DNA from: Acidobacteriota bacterium
Lineage (GTDB): Bacteria; Acidobacteriota; Vicinamibacteria; Vicinamibacterales; 2-12-FULL-66-21
Direction: 5' to 3'
DNA length: 11,169 nucleotides
NCBI GenBank assembly: GCA_013694635.1
Contig: JACDCA010000519.1
Location: 1 to 11,169, forward strand
Both the position numbers and the translations under genes were made by a program. Under the pieces are notes generated by a model. That model worked only from the letters and a program-made list of their open reading frames with translations. It made no database searches and had not been told where the DNA came from. Below are positions 1 through 7,603 of this stretch, one piece after another. The first letter of the stretch is position 1; each line of letters begins with the position of its first letter.

Positions 1-138
1 CCGGTCGGTCGCCACCATGAGCAACGCCGCTTCGCCGGAGTCGAGCGTGATGTCGTAGACGTCGCGAACCTTGCCGCGCCGGTGAACCGTCAGACCATCG
101 AGGGAAGTTTCAAGAACTGGAGTGGAAATAGAGAGCAC
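1..138 (-). CDS. purC: Phosphoribosylaminoimidazole-succinocarboxamide synthase (SAICAR synthetase), 5' end only
   Basis: This is the first 46 codons of a leftward gene cut by the window edge. The translation contains RRGKVRDVYDI (residues 20-30) and LLMVATDR (39-46), the conserved N-terminal pattern of SAICAR synthetase, whose first strands form the ATP-binding lobe. The enzyme joins aspartate to CAIR in purine synthesis. I chose the GTG at 138-136 because GAGG lies 5 nt upstream and the lead before the GKVRD motif is then about 20 residues, as is usual. An in-frame GTG at 174-172 is the only other candidate; an in-frame TGA lies just upstream of it. The gene follows the DUF4097-like gene on the same strand, separated by a heptamer repeat, so it could be read through from it or have its own promoter. 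Family assignment is fairly secure despite the short length; the exact start is not. Confidence 0.78.
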   Translation of the reverse strand, partial: MLSISTPVLETSLDGLTVHRRGKVRDVYDITLDSGEAALLMVATDR

Positions 139-191
139 GGGTGCCTCGCGAAGAAGCGCAGAGCTTACTGGCACGCGGCAAAGACGTCAAC

Positions 192-226
192 TCAATTGCG
201 GATTGTTGATTGCCGATTGTCGATTG
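192..226. repeat. Degenerate heptamer tandem repeat, 5 x 7 nt (ATTG core)
   Basis: Five back-to-back 7-mers on the + strand all end in ATTG at unit positions 4-7, while positions 1-3 vary (for example TTGATTG and CCGATTG). On the minus strand the units read CAAT followed by three variable bases. The array starts 2 nt beyond the stop codon of the DUF4097-like gene and lies upstream of purC. It is AT-richer than its surroundings. No spacer structure or protein-coding signal is visible. The type resembles the short heptameric repeats known from other bacteria, such as the STRRs of cyanobacteria; its function here is unknown. Confidence 0.8.
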
Positions 227-228
227 AA

Positions 229-1374
229 TTACTTCAGTCGCAACAGGATGTCGCCGCGTTGAGCGCGAACGGTGATGAGCGGGCCGCCGCCGCCGATGAC
301 CGCTGCGACATGCTGCTCCTCGCGGCTGCTGCCGGTCTCGCCCCCCTGGCTGCCGGTGGTCTCCACCTTGACGCCGCTTTTTGCGAGCGCCTCGTCGACG
401 GTGATCCGGCCGTCCACGGTGCGCGCGTCGATCTTGAGCGGGCCCGGCGGGAGCGTCAGCTCCACGGTTTCATTTCCCTCGTTGTAGATCGACAGCGGAG
501 CGGGGCGCGCCTGCTCGACGCGGATGTCGGTCTCGCGCCCGTCAATCCGCAGTTCGCTCTGAATGCCGCGGACGACCACTTCGCCGGCGCCGGCGTTGAT
601 CCTTGCATTACGGACCTTCTCGAGCTTCTCCAGCGTCACGTCGCAGTTGCGCGATTCGATTTCCACGCTGCCCTCGAGCCCCTCGGCGCGCAGCTCGCCG
701 CTTTGCAGCGAGAACGTCGCGTCGCCGTGGACGTTCGCGACTTTCGCTTCCGCGCCGCTGAAGGTCGTGAGTTTCAGCGGCCCGATGTCGGTCAGCGTGA
801 TGGCGCTGCCGCGCTGCGTCGCCTGCACCGCGCCCGGCACGCCGGTCACGGTCGTAGTGCCGCGTCCCGTCACGGACAGCGCCGCCGCGTTGGTGACGAC
901 CAGCGTGCTGTTCTTCTCGATCCGCAGTTCGAGCCGCGAAGGGACCCTCAGCACGAGAGAGGCCCGCTGACGTCCCTCGCGTGGAAAGTCGACAGAGAGC
1001 GTGATCACCGGCCCCGCCGCGTCCACCTTGAGCTTTGTCGCCTGGGCGGTCCGCTCGGCTTCCGCAGTGTCGTACGCGTTGGAGGTCACGTCGAGCTCGG
1101 CCTGGATATCGTCGCGTTCCTCGCCGGTGATGGTCACGCCCACGCTGCCGACGTTGATTCGCAGCTCGCGCACCGAGGCCGGCGCCGGAATCGTCGAGGG
1201 GATCTTCGCCCTCGCTTCCGCCTGGTTCCCACGAACCTCCCGGCGGATGCTCTCGACGATCCCGCCGACAGACCACCGCGGGCGCGTCGGGTCGGCCGCA
1301 GGCGCGGTGGCCTGGTACACGACGACGCCGATCAGGACGAATGCTGCAGCGAGCAGTAACTCACGTTTTCCCAT
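229..1374 (-). CDS. DUF4097-like membrane-anchored beta-repeat protein
   Basis: A 381-residue protein. Residues 5-23 form one hydrophobic segment after a basic MGKRE start, read as an uncleaved signal anchor or signal peptide. A low-complexity linker to about residue 65 follows. Residues about 70-381 are alternating short strands and turns rich in Val, Thr, Gly and Ile, including the paired phrases TVDGRITVDEAL (319-330) and ITVRAQRGDILLRL (367-380). This repetitive pattern, ending in a strand just before the C-terminus, matches the DUF4097 (putative adhesin, beta-helix-like) family. No catalytic motif is seen. The bulk is expected outside the cytoplasmic membrane. The ATG at 1374 is chosen because it directly precedes the anchor; no clear Shine-Dalgarno sequence lies before it. 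The gene is divergent from the UPF0104-type gene. Family call is by sequence character only; precise function is unknown. Confidence 0.78.
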   Translation of the reverse strand: MGKRELLLAAAFVLIGVVVYQATAPAADPTRPRWSVGGIVESIRREVRGNQAEARAKIPSTIPAPASVRELRINVGSVGVTITGEERDDIQAELDVTSNAYDTAEAERTAQATKLKVDAAGPVITLSVDFPREGRQRASLVLRVPSRLELRIEKNSTLVVTNAAALSVTGRGTTTVTGVPGAVQATQRGSAITLTDIGPLKLTTFSGAEAKVANVHGDATFSLQSGELRAEGLEGSVEIESRNCDVTLEKLEKVRNARINAGAGEVVVRGIQSELRIDGRETDIRVEQARPAPLSIYNEGNETVELTLPPGPLKIDARTVDGRITVDEALAKSGVKVETTGSQGGETGSSREEQHVAAVIGGGGPLITVRAQRGDILLRLK

Positions 1375-1426
1375 ACACTTGGCGGGACTGTTATAGGATT
1401 GTAATCCCTAACCTCATCACAAACGC
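1375..1426. promoter_or_regulatory. Divergent intergenic promoter region
   Basis: These 52 bp separate two start codons facing away from each other and so must hold both promoters, or one shared control region. On the minus strand TATAAC (1395-1390) is a good -10 hexamer and would start transcription about 9 nt before the DUF4097 start codon. TACAAT (1403-1398) is a second candidate. On the + strand TGTAAT (1400-1405) or TATAGG (1392-1397) could serve as -10. No strong -35 is visible for either. A small inverted repeat, GGATT-GT-AATCC (1396-1407), sits across the candidate -10 boxes and could be an operator. The promoter location is forced by gene layout, but the individual boxes are tentative. 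Confidence 0.5.
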
Positions 1427-2430
1427 ATGCGAACATGGATCCGCGCGATCCTCATACTCGTTTGCACGGTGGCGCTGCTCGCATTTTTCTTCCGCGACGC
1501 CAACATCGCCGAAGTGTGGGCCGAAACGCGCCGCGCCAATCCCTGGCTTCTGCTCCTGGCGGTGCTGATCACCGGCCTCACCTATGCCTTGCGGGCCTGG
1601 CGATGGCAGTCGCTGCTGGCGCCGATTGGCGCGACCCACTTCGGCAACGCCTTCAGGACAACCGTCATCGGGTTCGCGGCCAATTTCTTTCTGCCCGCCC
1701 GCGCGGGAGAGGTCATCCGGCCGTACCTCCTGGCGAAAAAGGAAGGGCTGAACCCCGCCGCGACGTTCGCCACCGTCATTCTCGAACGGCTGCTCGATAC
1801 TGCGACGGTCCTGCTGCTGTTCGCCCTGTTCGTCTTCACGGTCTCGAGCGGCGTTCTGCTCGGCGACGCAGACCAGCTGGCGGACGTCAAGTTGTGGGGA
1901 GGTGTGGCGGCCGCGGCGGCCGTCGGCGGACTCCTCGTCCTGTTCGTGCTCGCCGGTCACCCCGAGCGGCTCGGCCGGGCGGCGGGACGGATCGAGCGCG
2001 TGCTGCCGGCGCGCCTGGCGCGCATCGTCGGGCAGTTTGTCGAATCCTTCGCCCAGGGGCTGGCCGTCATGCGCCAGCCGGGCCTGCTCATGATTGCGTT
2101 GCTGCAGTCGTTCCCGCTGTGGCTGTCGATTGCGGCCGGCATCTGGCTGACATCACTGGCGTTTAATATTACGTTCCCGTATGCGGGTTCGTTCCTCGTC
2201 ATGACCGTGCTCGTGGTCGGGGTCGCCGTGCCCACACCGGGTGCCATCGGCGGATTTCACGTCGCCTACCAGATCGCCGTCCAGACGTTTTTCGGCGCGC
2301 CGCCAGACAGCGCGTCTGGCGCCGCCATCGTCCTCCACGCCATCTCGTTCCTCCCCGTTTCGCTGCTCGGCGTCATCTTTATGGCGCGCGAGGGGCTGAC
2401 GCTGCAGCGCGCCCAGGAGCTTGCGAAACG

Positions 2431-2434
<4 letters not shown>
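1427..2434 (+). CDS. Lysylphosphatidylglycerol synthase TM / UPF0104 family (flippase-like) membrane protein
   Basis: A 335-residue polytopic membrane protein with about 7-8 hydrophobic segments: roughly 6-22, 40-56, 74-90, 122-145, 157-177, 220-245, 252-275 and 297-320. Diagnostic stretches are FFLPARAGEVIRPYLL (87-102), ILERLLDT (118-125) and PTPGAIGGFHVAY (269-281). These match the conserved motifs of the LPG_synthase_TM/UPF0104 family, which includes the MprF flippase domain and AglD-like proteins. There is no C-terminal aminoacyl-transfer domain, so it is not a complete MprF. A role in moving or presenting lipids or polyprenyl-linked sugars is plausible for the family; the substrate cannot be told from sequence. 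No Shine-Dalgarno sequence precedes the ATG, suggesting a short leader. Its stop overlaps the nrdR start by 4 nt (ATGA), indicating cotranscription. Confidence 0.88.
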
Positions 2435-2889
<455 letters not shown>

Positions 2890-2893
2890 CTTC

Positions 2894-2949
2894 TCAGCTG
2901 TCAGCCCTCAGTTTCGGCTGGTAGCCAAGAGCTGATGGCTGATAGCTGA
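2894..2949. repeat. Imperfect palindrome between nrdR and ntrY (long hairpin potential)
   Basis: The left arm TCAGCTGTCAGCCCTCAG (2894-2911) is complementary to CTGATGGCTGATAGCTGA (2932-2949): 16 of 18 positions match, and one of the other two would be a G-U wobble in RNA. Inside it, GGCT (2916-2919) and AGCC (2923-2926) close a 3-nt loop, flanked by TT and AA. Nearly the whole 56 nt can therefore fold into a single stem. The stem starts 4 nt after the nrdR stop. There is no T-run after it, so it does not look like a classical intrinsic terminator. An mRNA-stabilising, attenuating or REP-like role is possible. Confidence 0.75.
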
Positions 2950-2964
2950 TGGCTGATAGCTGAC
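2930..2964. repeat. Heptamer tandem repeat, 5 x 7 nt (GCTGA core), abutting the ntrY start
   Basis: Five consecutive 7-mers alternate between AGCTGAT and GGCTGAT, with the last ending in C. GCTGA is invariant. The array ends on the base directly before the ATG at 2965. Its first units form the right arm of the palindrome at 2894-2949; the last two units (2946-2963) repeat the same 18-nt arm and so offer an alternative partner for the left arm. Degenerate copies of the unit in reverse orientation (TCAG at 7-nt spacing) occupy 2894-2911. Confidence 0.85.
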
Positions 2965-5274
2965 ATGGCTCTTGCCAGAGACGTAACCCGCCCGGCGCTT
3001 CCATCAGCGGAGACACCCGCGGAGCCAATGCGGGGCGAGCGGCGCCCGCTGCGCGACAACCCCCGGCTCATCCTCCTCGGCATCGTCCTGCTCATCGCGG
3101 CGCTCGTCGCGATGATGTATCTCGCGGACCAGTCGACGCAGTTCACTCCGGACTTTCTCACCGAGTCGCTGCTCTGGGCGTTGTCGGCCGCCGACATCAC
3201 GATGCTGCTGGCGCTGGTGTTCGTCCTGGCGCGCAACATCATCAAGCTCGTCGTCGAGCGCCGAAGAGGGCTGCCGTTCTCGCGCTTCCGCGCGAAGCTC
3301 GTGCTGGCGATGCTCGGCCTGACGATCATCCCGTCGGTGCTCGTCCTGATCGTCGGCGGCGAATTGATCCGGCAGACGACCGCCCGCTGGTTCGCGGCGC
3401 CGATCGAGGAGGTGTTGCGATCCGGCAGGGAGATCGCCGTGGATTACTACGCCGAGCATCAGACGGTCGTGCTCGGCCATGCGGACCGCATTGCCAGGCG
3501 CCTGCCGGCGGCGGCGCTGCAGGCCGGCGACGTGGCCGCACTTCGTGCCGCAATCGAGGCGGAGGTCCGCCAGGGGCGCGTCGCATTGGTCGAGGTGTAT
3601 CGCGTGCCGAGGAACGGAGGTCCGCCGTCGCCGGTGGTTGCCGTCGAATCTCCGTCTCTCCCCAGGGGCCACGCACGAGCGTCGGCCGACCTTCTTGCGG
3701 CGCGCATCGCATCTGGGAGCGGCGACAGCACGACTCACGATGCGCTCGCAAGCGGCGGCGAACTCGTTCGCGCCGGTGCGCCGGTCCCTGATCCCGTCAC
3801 CGGCACCCCGATCGGCGTCGTCATCGCGAGCGATCACCTTTCGGGATCCCTGGCGCAGCATTCACGTCGCCTCACGGACGCCTACGAAGCTTACAGCCGG
3901 CTCCTCGTCCTCAAGCCCGCGCTCGAAGGGGTCTATCTGTCGGTCTTCCTGATGATGACGCTGATGATTCTCGTCAGCGCCACCTGGATGGGCCTGTACC
4001 TGGCCAAGCGCATCACCAGGCCGGTGCAGCTCCTCGCGGCGGGCGCGCGCGAGATTGGCGCCGGCCGGCTCGACCATCGAATCGAGCCGGAGACGCGCGA
4101 CGAGTTCGGCTCGCTCGTTGAGGCGTTCAACACCATGGCCGGCGAGCTCGCCGCGAGCCAGCAGAAGCTCGAACGGTCGCGCCTGGATCTCGAGCAGAAG
4201 AACATCGAGGTCGACGAGCGTCGGCGCTACTTCGAAACGATCCTCGAGCGGATTGCCACCGGCGTTGTCTCCATCACTGCGGACGGGCGGATCGAAACCG
4301 TGAACGCCGCGGCGCTCCGGCTGCTCGGGCTTGGCGAGGACGTGACCGGGCGACTGGCCGACGAAGTGTTTGCCCGCGAGGATCTCCGTCCGCTGCACCA
4401 GATCATCCGGAGGGCGCAGGAACACAACGCGGCCCCCGCGGGGCAGGAAGTGGCGCTGGCCCGTGAGGGCCGTGAACTGCACCTGGCGGCCGCCGCGACC
4501 GAGCTGCCGACCGATGGGGGAGAGCCGGGGGGCGTGGTGCTCGTGTTTGACGACGTGACGCCGCTGATCAGGACGCAGCGTGTGGCCGCGTGGCGCGACG
4601 TGGCCAGGAGGCTGGCGCACGAGATCAAGAATCCGCTGACCCCGATCCAGCTGAGCGCCGAACGCCTCCGCCGTCAGCTCGGCTCCGCGCCGCCAAGTGC
4701 GCGCGCACTCATCGAAGAATGCACGTCCACGATCGTGACCGAGGTCGACTCGCTGAAGGCGCTGGTTGACGAGTTTGCCCAGTTCGCGCGAATGCCCGCC
4801 CCGAAGGCGATACCGACGGATCTCAACCTGGTGATGGCCGAGACGTTGGGCTTGTACAACGGGCTGCTGAAAGAGACCGTGCTGGAGCAGCACCTCGCGA
4901 GCGACCTCCCGCTCGTCCGGATCGACGCCGAACAGATCCGCCGGGTCGTCATCAACCTGATCGACAACGCAGTGGAGGCGCTGGGCGGCGCGGCGGCCGG
5001 CGCCCGCCCCGTCGACCGCATCGCGACGATCCAGGTTGCGACACAGCACGACGCCGGCAATGGTGTCGCCCGGGTAACCGTCAGCGACAACGGGCCCGGG
5101 ATACCGCCCGAAGATCGCGAGAAGCTGTTCCTCCCGTACTACTCCACCAAGCGGCGCGGCAGCGGCCTCGGCCTTGCGATCGTGCGCCGGATCATCGCCG
5201 AGCACGGCGGCGCGATCGACGTGGCAGACAACATTCCGTCGGGGACGGTTTTTACAATCGAGCTGCCATGTTGA
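2965..5274 (+). CDS. ntrY: NtrY-like membrane sensor histidine kinase
   Basis: A 769-residue kinase. Membrane segments lie at about 33-54, 71-90, 111-133 and 322-345, with a sizeable extracytoplasmic region (about 134-321) between the last two. Then come a HAMP linker (about 346-400), a PAS domain (about 420-530), the dimerisation/phosphoacceptor segment RLAHEIKNPLTPIQLSAERL with His552, and a HATPase domain with the N box INLIDNAVEAL (663-673), DNGPGI (708-713) and GSGLGL (732-737). This order is that of NtrY. It should autophosphorylate His552 and pass phosphate to the neighbouring NtrX. The signal is unknown. The start is uncertain: ATG 2965 has a heptamer repeat instead of a ribosome site, while the in-frame ATG at 3028 has GGAG only 3 nt upstream and would remove 21 residues without touching a domain. 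It lies 40 nt before ntrX. Confidence 0.93.
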   Translation: MALARDVTRPALPSAETPAEPMRGERRPLRDNPRLILLGIVLLIAALVAMMYLADQSTQFTPDFLTESLLWALSAADITMLLALVFVLARNIIKLVVERRRGLPFSRFRAKLVLAMLGLTIIPSVLVLIVGGELIRQTTARWFAAPIEEVLRSGREIAVDYYAEHQTVVLGHADRIARRLPAAALQAGDVAALRAAIEAEVRQGRVALVEVYRVPRNGGPPSPVVAVESPSLPRGHARASADLLAARIASGSGDSTTHDALASGGELVRAGAPVPDPVTGTPIGVVIASDHLSGSLAQHSRRLTDAYEAYSRLLVLKPALEGVYLSVFLMMTLMILVSATWMGLYLAKRITRPVQLLAAGAREIGAGRLDHRIEPETRDEFGSLVEAFNTMAGELAASQQKLERSRLDLEQKNIEVDERRRYFETILERIATGVVSITADGRIETVNAAALRLLGLGEDVTGRLADEVFAREDLRPLHQIIRRAQEHNAAPAGQEVALAREGRELHLAAAATELPTDGGEPGGVVLVFDDVTPLIRTQRVAAWRDVARRLAHEIKNPLTPIQLSAERLRRQLGSAPPSARALIEECTSTIVTEVDSLKALVDEFAQFARMPAPKAIPTDLNLVMAETLGLYNGLLKETVLEQHLASDLPLVRIDAEQIRRVVINLIDNAVEALGGAAAGARPVDRIATIQVATQHDAGNGVARVTVSDNGPGIPPEDREKLFLPYYSTKRRGSGLGLAIVRRIIAEHGGAIDVADNIPSGTVFTIELPC

Positions 5275-5314
5275 CCGCTGCACGCGTCGTTTGTCCGTTC
5301 GGGGACCCCAGGGG

Positions 5315-6697
5315 ATGAAGCCTTCGGTGCTTCTCGTCGATGACGAAGCCGGCGTGCGCAGTGCGCTCGGTGGCGTGCTTCGTGACGAAGGCTATGCCGT
5401 CGAAGCGGTCGAGAGCGGGGAAGCCTGTCTCGACCGCGTTGCGCGAGCGGCCTACGACGTCATCGTCCTGGACATCTGGCTCCCGGGGATGGACGGCCTC
5501 GTCACCCTCCAGCGGCTGCGCGAGCGGCGCGTGGACGCCCCCGTCGTCATGATCTCCGGCCACGGCAACATCGAGTCCGCCGTGCGAGCCGTCAAGCTCG
5601 GCGCCTACGACTTCGTCGAAAAACCGCTGTCGCTCGAGAAAACTGTCCTCGTCATCGGCAACGCCGTTCGACAGCGCCGCCTGGAAGCGGAGAACCGCGC
5701 GCTGCGCGCCCACGTCGATCGCCGGTTGACGATGGTAGGGGAGAGTTCTGTGATGGCGCAGCTGCGCGAGCAGGTCGCGATGGCGGCGCCAACCAACGGG
5801 CGCGTGCTGATCTTCGGCGAGAACGGCACCGGCAAGGAATTGGTGGCACGCAGCATCCACTCGCTGAGCCGGCGCAGGAACGCGCCTTTCATCGAAGTGA
5901 ATTGCGCGGCCATCCCCGAGGAACTGATCGAGAGCGAGCTCTTCGGCCACATGAAGGGCTCGTTCACCGGCGCCGTCTCCGACCGTCGCGGCAAGTTCGA
6001 GTTGGCCGACGGAGGCACGCTGTTCCTGGACGAGATCGGGGACATGAGGCTGAAGACGCAGGCCAAGGTCCTGCGCGCCCTGCAGGAGCAGGTAGTGGAA
6101 CCCGTCGGCGGCAACGCGAGCGTGAAGGTCGACGTCCGCGTGCTCGCCGCAACGAACAAGGACCTGCCGTCGGAGATCCGGGCGGGGCGGTTCCGAGAGG
6201 ACCTCTACTTCCGGCTGAACGTGATCCCGATCTCGGTGCCGCCGTTGCGGCATCGCGACACGGACATCTCCGTCCTGGCGGACCATTTCATGTCGGAGCT
6301 GGCCAGGGAGTACGGGCGGCGTCCCAAACGATTCGATGCAGGCGCCCTGACGGGGCTCCGCAGCTACCGGTGGCCCGGCAACGTCCGCGAGCTGCGCAAC
6401 GTGATCGAGCGGCTGATCATCATGGTGCCCGGCGACACGATCACGCTCGAGGACCTGGCATTCCCAGGCGGCTCCGGACGGCTTACGACCGAGGAGCCCG
6501 ACGTCGTGGAACACCTTCACGACGCGCGCGACCGGTTCGAGCGGGACTACATTCTCAAGACGCTCGCTGCGCAGCAGGGAAACATCTCGCGCACCGCGGA
6601 TGTGCTCGGCGTCGAGCGCAGCAATCTGTACCGCAAGATGCGGTCGTTCGGGATCGTCCCCTCCCGCAAGGCCGAAGAGGAAGAAGAGACCGCCTGA
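5315..6697 (+). CDS. ntrX: NtrX/NtrC-family sigma-54-dependent response regulator
   Basis: A 460-residue regulator. The receiver domain (4-118) has the acidic pair D9/D10, phosphoacceptor D53 and conserved K103. The AAA+ domain (about 140-380) has Walker A GENGTGKE (168-175), the sigma-54 contact loop in the form GSFTGA (215-220; the textbook form is GAFTGA), Walker B LFLDEIGD (236-243) and the arginine-containing GRFREDLYFRLNV segment (291-303). The C-terminal Fis-type helix-turn-helix (about 405-447) ends in ERSNLYRKMRSFGI, typical of NtrX. It should be phosphorylated by the adjacent kinase and activate sigma-54 promoters. The ATG at 5315 begins exactly at the receiver strand; GGGGA (5301-5305) 9 nt upstream is the likely ribosome site. 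An acidic run, EEEEET, ends the protein. The stop is 3 nt from the stop of the convergent next gene. Confidence 0.95.
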   Translation: MKPSVLLVDDEAGVRSALGGVLRDEGYAVEAVESGEACLDRVARAAYDVIVLDIWLPGMDGLVTLQRLRERRVDAPVVMISGHGNIESAVRAVKLGAYDFVEKPLSLEKTVLVIGNAVRQRRLEAENRALRAHVDRRLTMVGESSVMAQLREQVAMAAPTNGRVLIFGENGTGKELVARSIHSLSRRRNAPFIEVNCAAIPEELIESELFGHMKGSFTGAVSDRRGKFELADGGTLFLDEIGDMRLKTQAKVLRALQEQVVEPVGGNASVKVDVRVLAATNKDLPSEIRAGRFREDLYFRLNVIPISVPPLRHRDTDISVLADHFMSELAREYGRRPKRFDAGALTGLRSYRWPGNVRELRNVIERLIIMVPGDTITLEDLAFPGGSGRLTTEEPDVVEHLHDARDRFERDYILKTLAAQQGNISRTADVLGVERSNLYRKMRSFGIVPSRKAEEEEETA

Positions 6698-6700
6698 CCC

Positions 6701-7603
6701 TCAGTCGGCAGTGTTCATGCGACTCTCGAGCACCTGCTTCTGCGCGCTGAATCCTTCGATCTGCAGGTAGTACTCGGCCGCCGCCATGAGCGCCGCGGCG
6801 GGCACGAGACCCACGATTTCGCTCTCGAGAATCGTCACGCCATGGCGCGCGGCCTCGCGCTTCACCATCTCGAATACGCGGAAGATCGGCGTCTTCTGAT
6901 AGTTCGTCAGATTCATGGATACCTGGGCGAGGTTCCGGTCCTCGAGCATGACGCCCATCGCCTTGACGTATCGAAGGCCTCCTGAGCTGAAGCGGATAGC
7001 CGCCGCGATTTTCTTTGCCACCTCCAGGCGGTCGGTATTGAGGTTGACGTTGTAGGCGATCAGGGGCATCCGCGCACCGATGACGCTCGCGCCTGCGGAC
7101 TCGTGCGGTTGGGAGGGGCCGAAGTCCGGCGCCCCGCCTGGCGATGACATCTTCTCGCGGAGACCTTCGAACCCGCCGCGCCGGATGTCCTCGAGGTTCC
7201 TGCGCGCGGGGTCGGTTGCGGCATCCTCGTAGAGATACACCGGGACGGCGAAGCGCTCAGCGACCGTGGCGGCGACGTCCTTCGCCAGGGAGATGCAGTC
7301 CGCGATCGTGGCCCCTTCGATCGGCACGAACGGCACGACGTCAACCGCCCCAACGCGGGGATGCTCCCCCTGGTGCGCGCGCAGGTCGATCTCGGCCACC
7401 GCGCATTCGAACAGCGCGAGCGTCGCCGCCTTGAGCGCGGGCGCATCGCCGACCATCGTGAAGACGGACCGGTTGTGCGACGGATCGGACGACCAGTCGA
7501 GGAGCCGCACTCCAGGCGTCCCGCGAATCGCCGAGGCCATCCGTTCGACGGCGTCCGGGCGGCGTCCTTCGCTCACGTTCGGAATCGATTCAATAATTGC
7601 CAT
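6701..7603 (-). CDS. ftcD: Glutamate formimidoyltransferase (FTCD N-terminal-type enzyme)
   Basis: A 300-residue cytoplasmic enzyme that moves the formimino group between formiminoglutamate and tetrahydrofolate, the last step of one histidine degradation route (EC 2.1.2.5). It starts with IIESIPNVSEGR (3-14), the family signature. It contains SHNRSVFTMVG (42-52) and AHQGEHPRVGAVDVVPF (76-92), whose His81 corresponds to the catalytic histidine region of mammalian FTCD. PLIAYNVNLNT and RYVKAMGVMLEDRNLAQVSMNLTNY follow, as expected. Length fits the stand-alone transferase, without the cyclodeaminase domain. No hut gene or cyclodeaminase gene is adjacent, so the pathway partners must be elsewhere. 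The ATG at 7603 is preceded by a TATAGT -10-like box only 6 nt away, suggesting a leaderless mRNA. The gene converges on ntrX with no room for a terminator. Confidence 0.93.
   Translation of the reverse strand: MAIIESIPNVSEGRRPDAVERMASAIRGTPGVRLLDWSSDPSHNRSVFTMVGDAPALKAATLALFECAVAEIDLRAHQGEHPRVGAVDVVPFVPIEGATIADCISLAKDVAATVAERFAVPVYLYEDAATDPARRNLEDIRRGGFEGLREKMSSPGGAPDFGPSQPHESAGASVIGARMPLIAYNVNLNTDRLEVAKKIAAAIRFSSGGLRYVKAMGVMLEDRNLAQVSMNLTNYQKTPIFRVFEMVKREAARHGVTILESEIVGLVPAAALMAAAEYYLQIEGFSAQKQVLESRMNTAD

Noticed and set aside
192..226. CRISPR-like array
   Set aside because: Units of 7 nt are directly adjacent with no spacers and no cas genes are present.
82..1359. A 425-codon + strand frame opposite the DUF4097-like gene
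   Set aside because: It would run through the purC 5' end and the heptamer repeat, and it is an Arg/Ala-rich shadow. The reverse frame has a signal anchor and a beta-repeat pattern.
2894..2964. Rho-independent terminator after nrdR
   Set aside because: The stem is long but not GC-compact, has several interruptions and is not followed by a T-run on either strand.
3862..5283. A 473-codon open frame on the minus strand opposite ntrY
   Set aside because: It lies wholly inside a gene with every kinase motif intact. Its translation is rich in Arg, His, Asp and Gly with no recognisable domain, as expected for a shadow frame in GC-rich DNA.
5174..5314. Upstream extension of ntrX to an ATG at 5174
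   Set aside because: The extra 47 residues lie inside the kinase gene end and the spacer, and the receiver domain begins exactly at the ATG at 5315.
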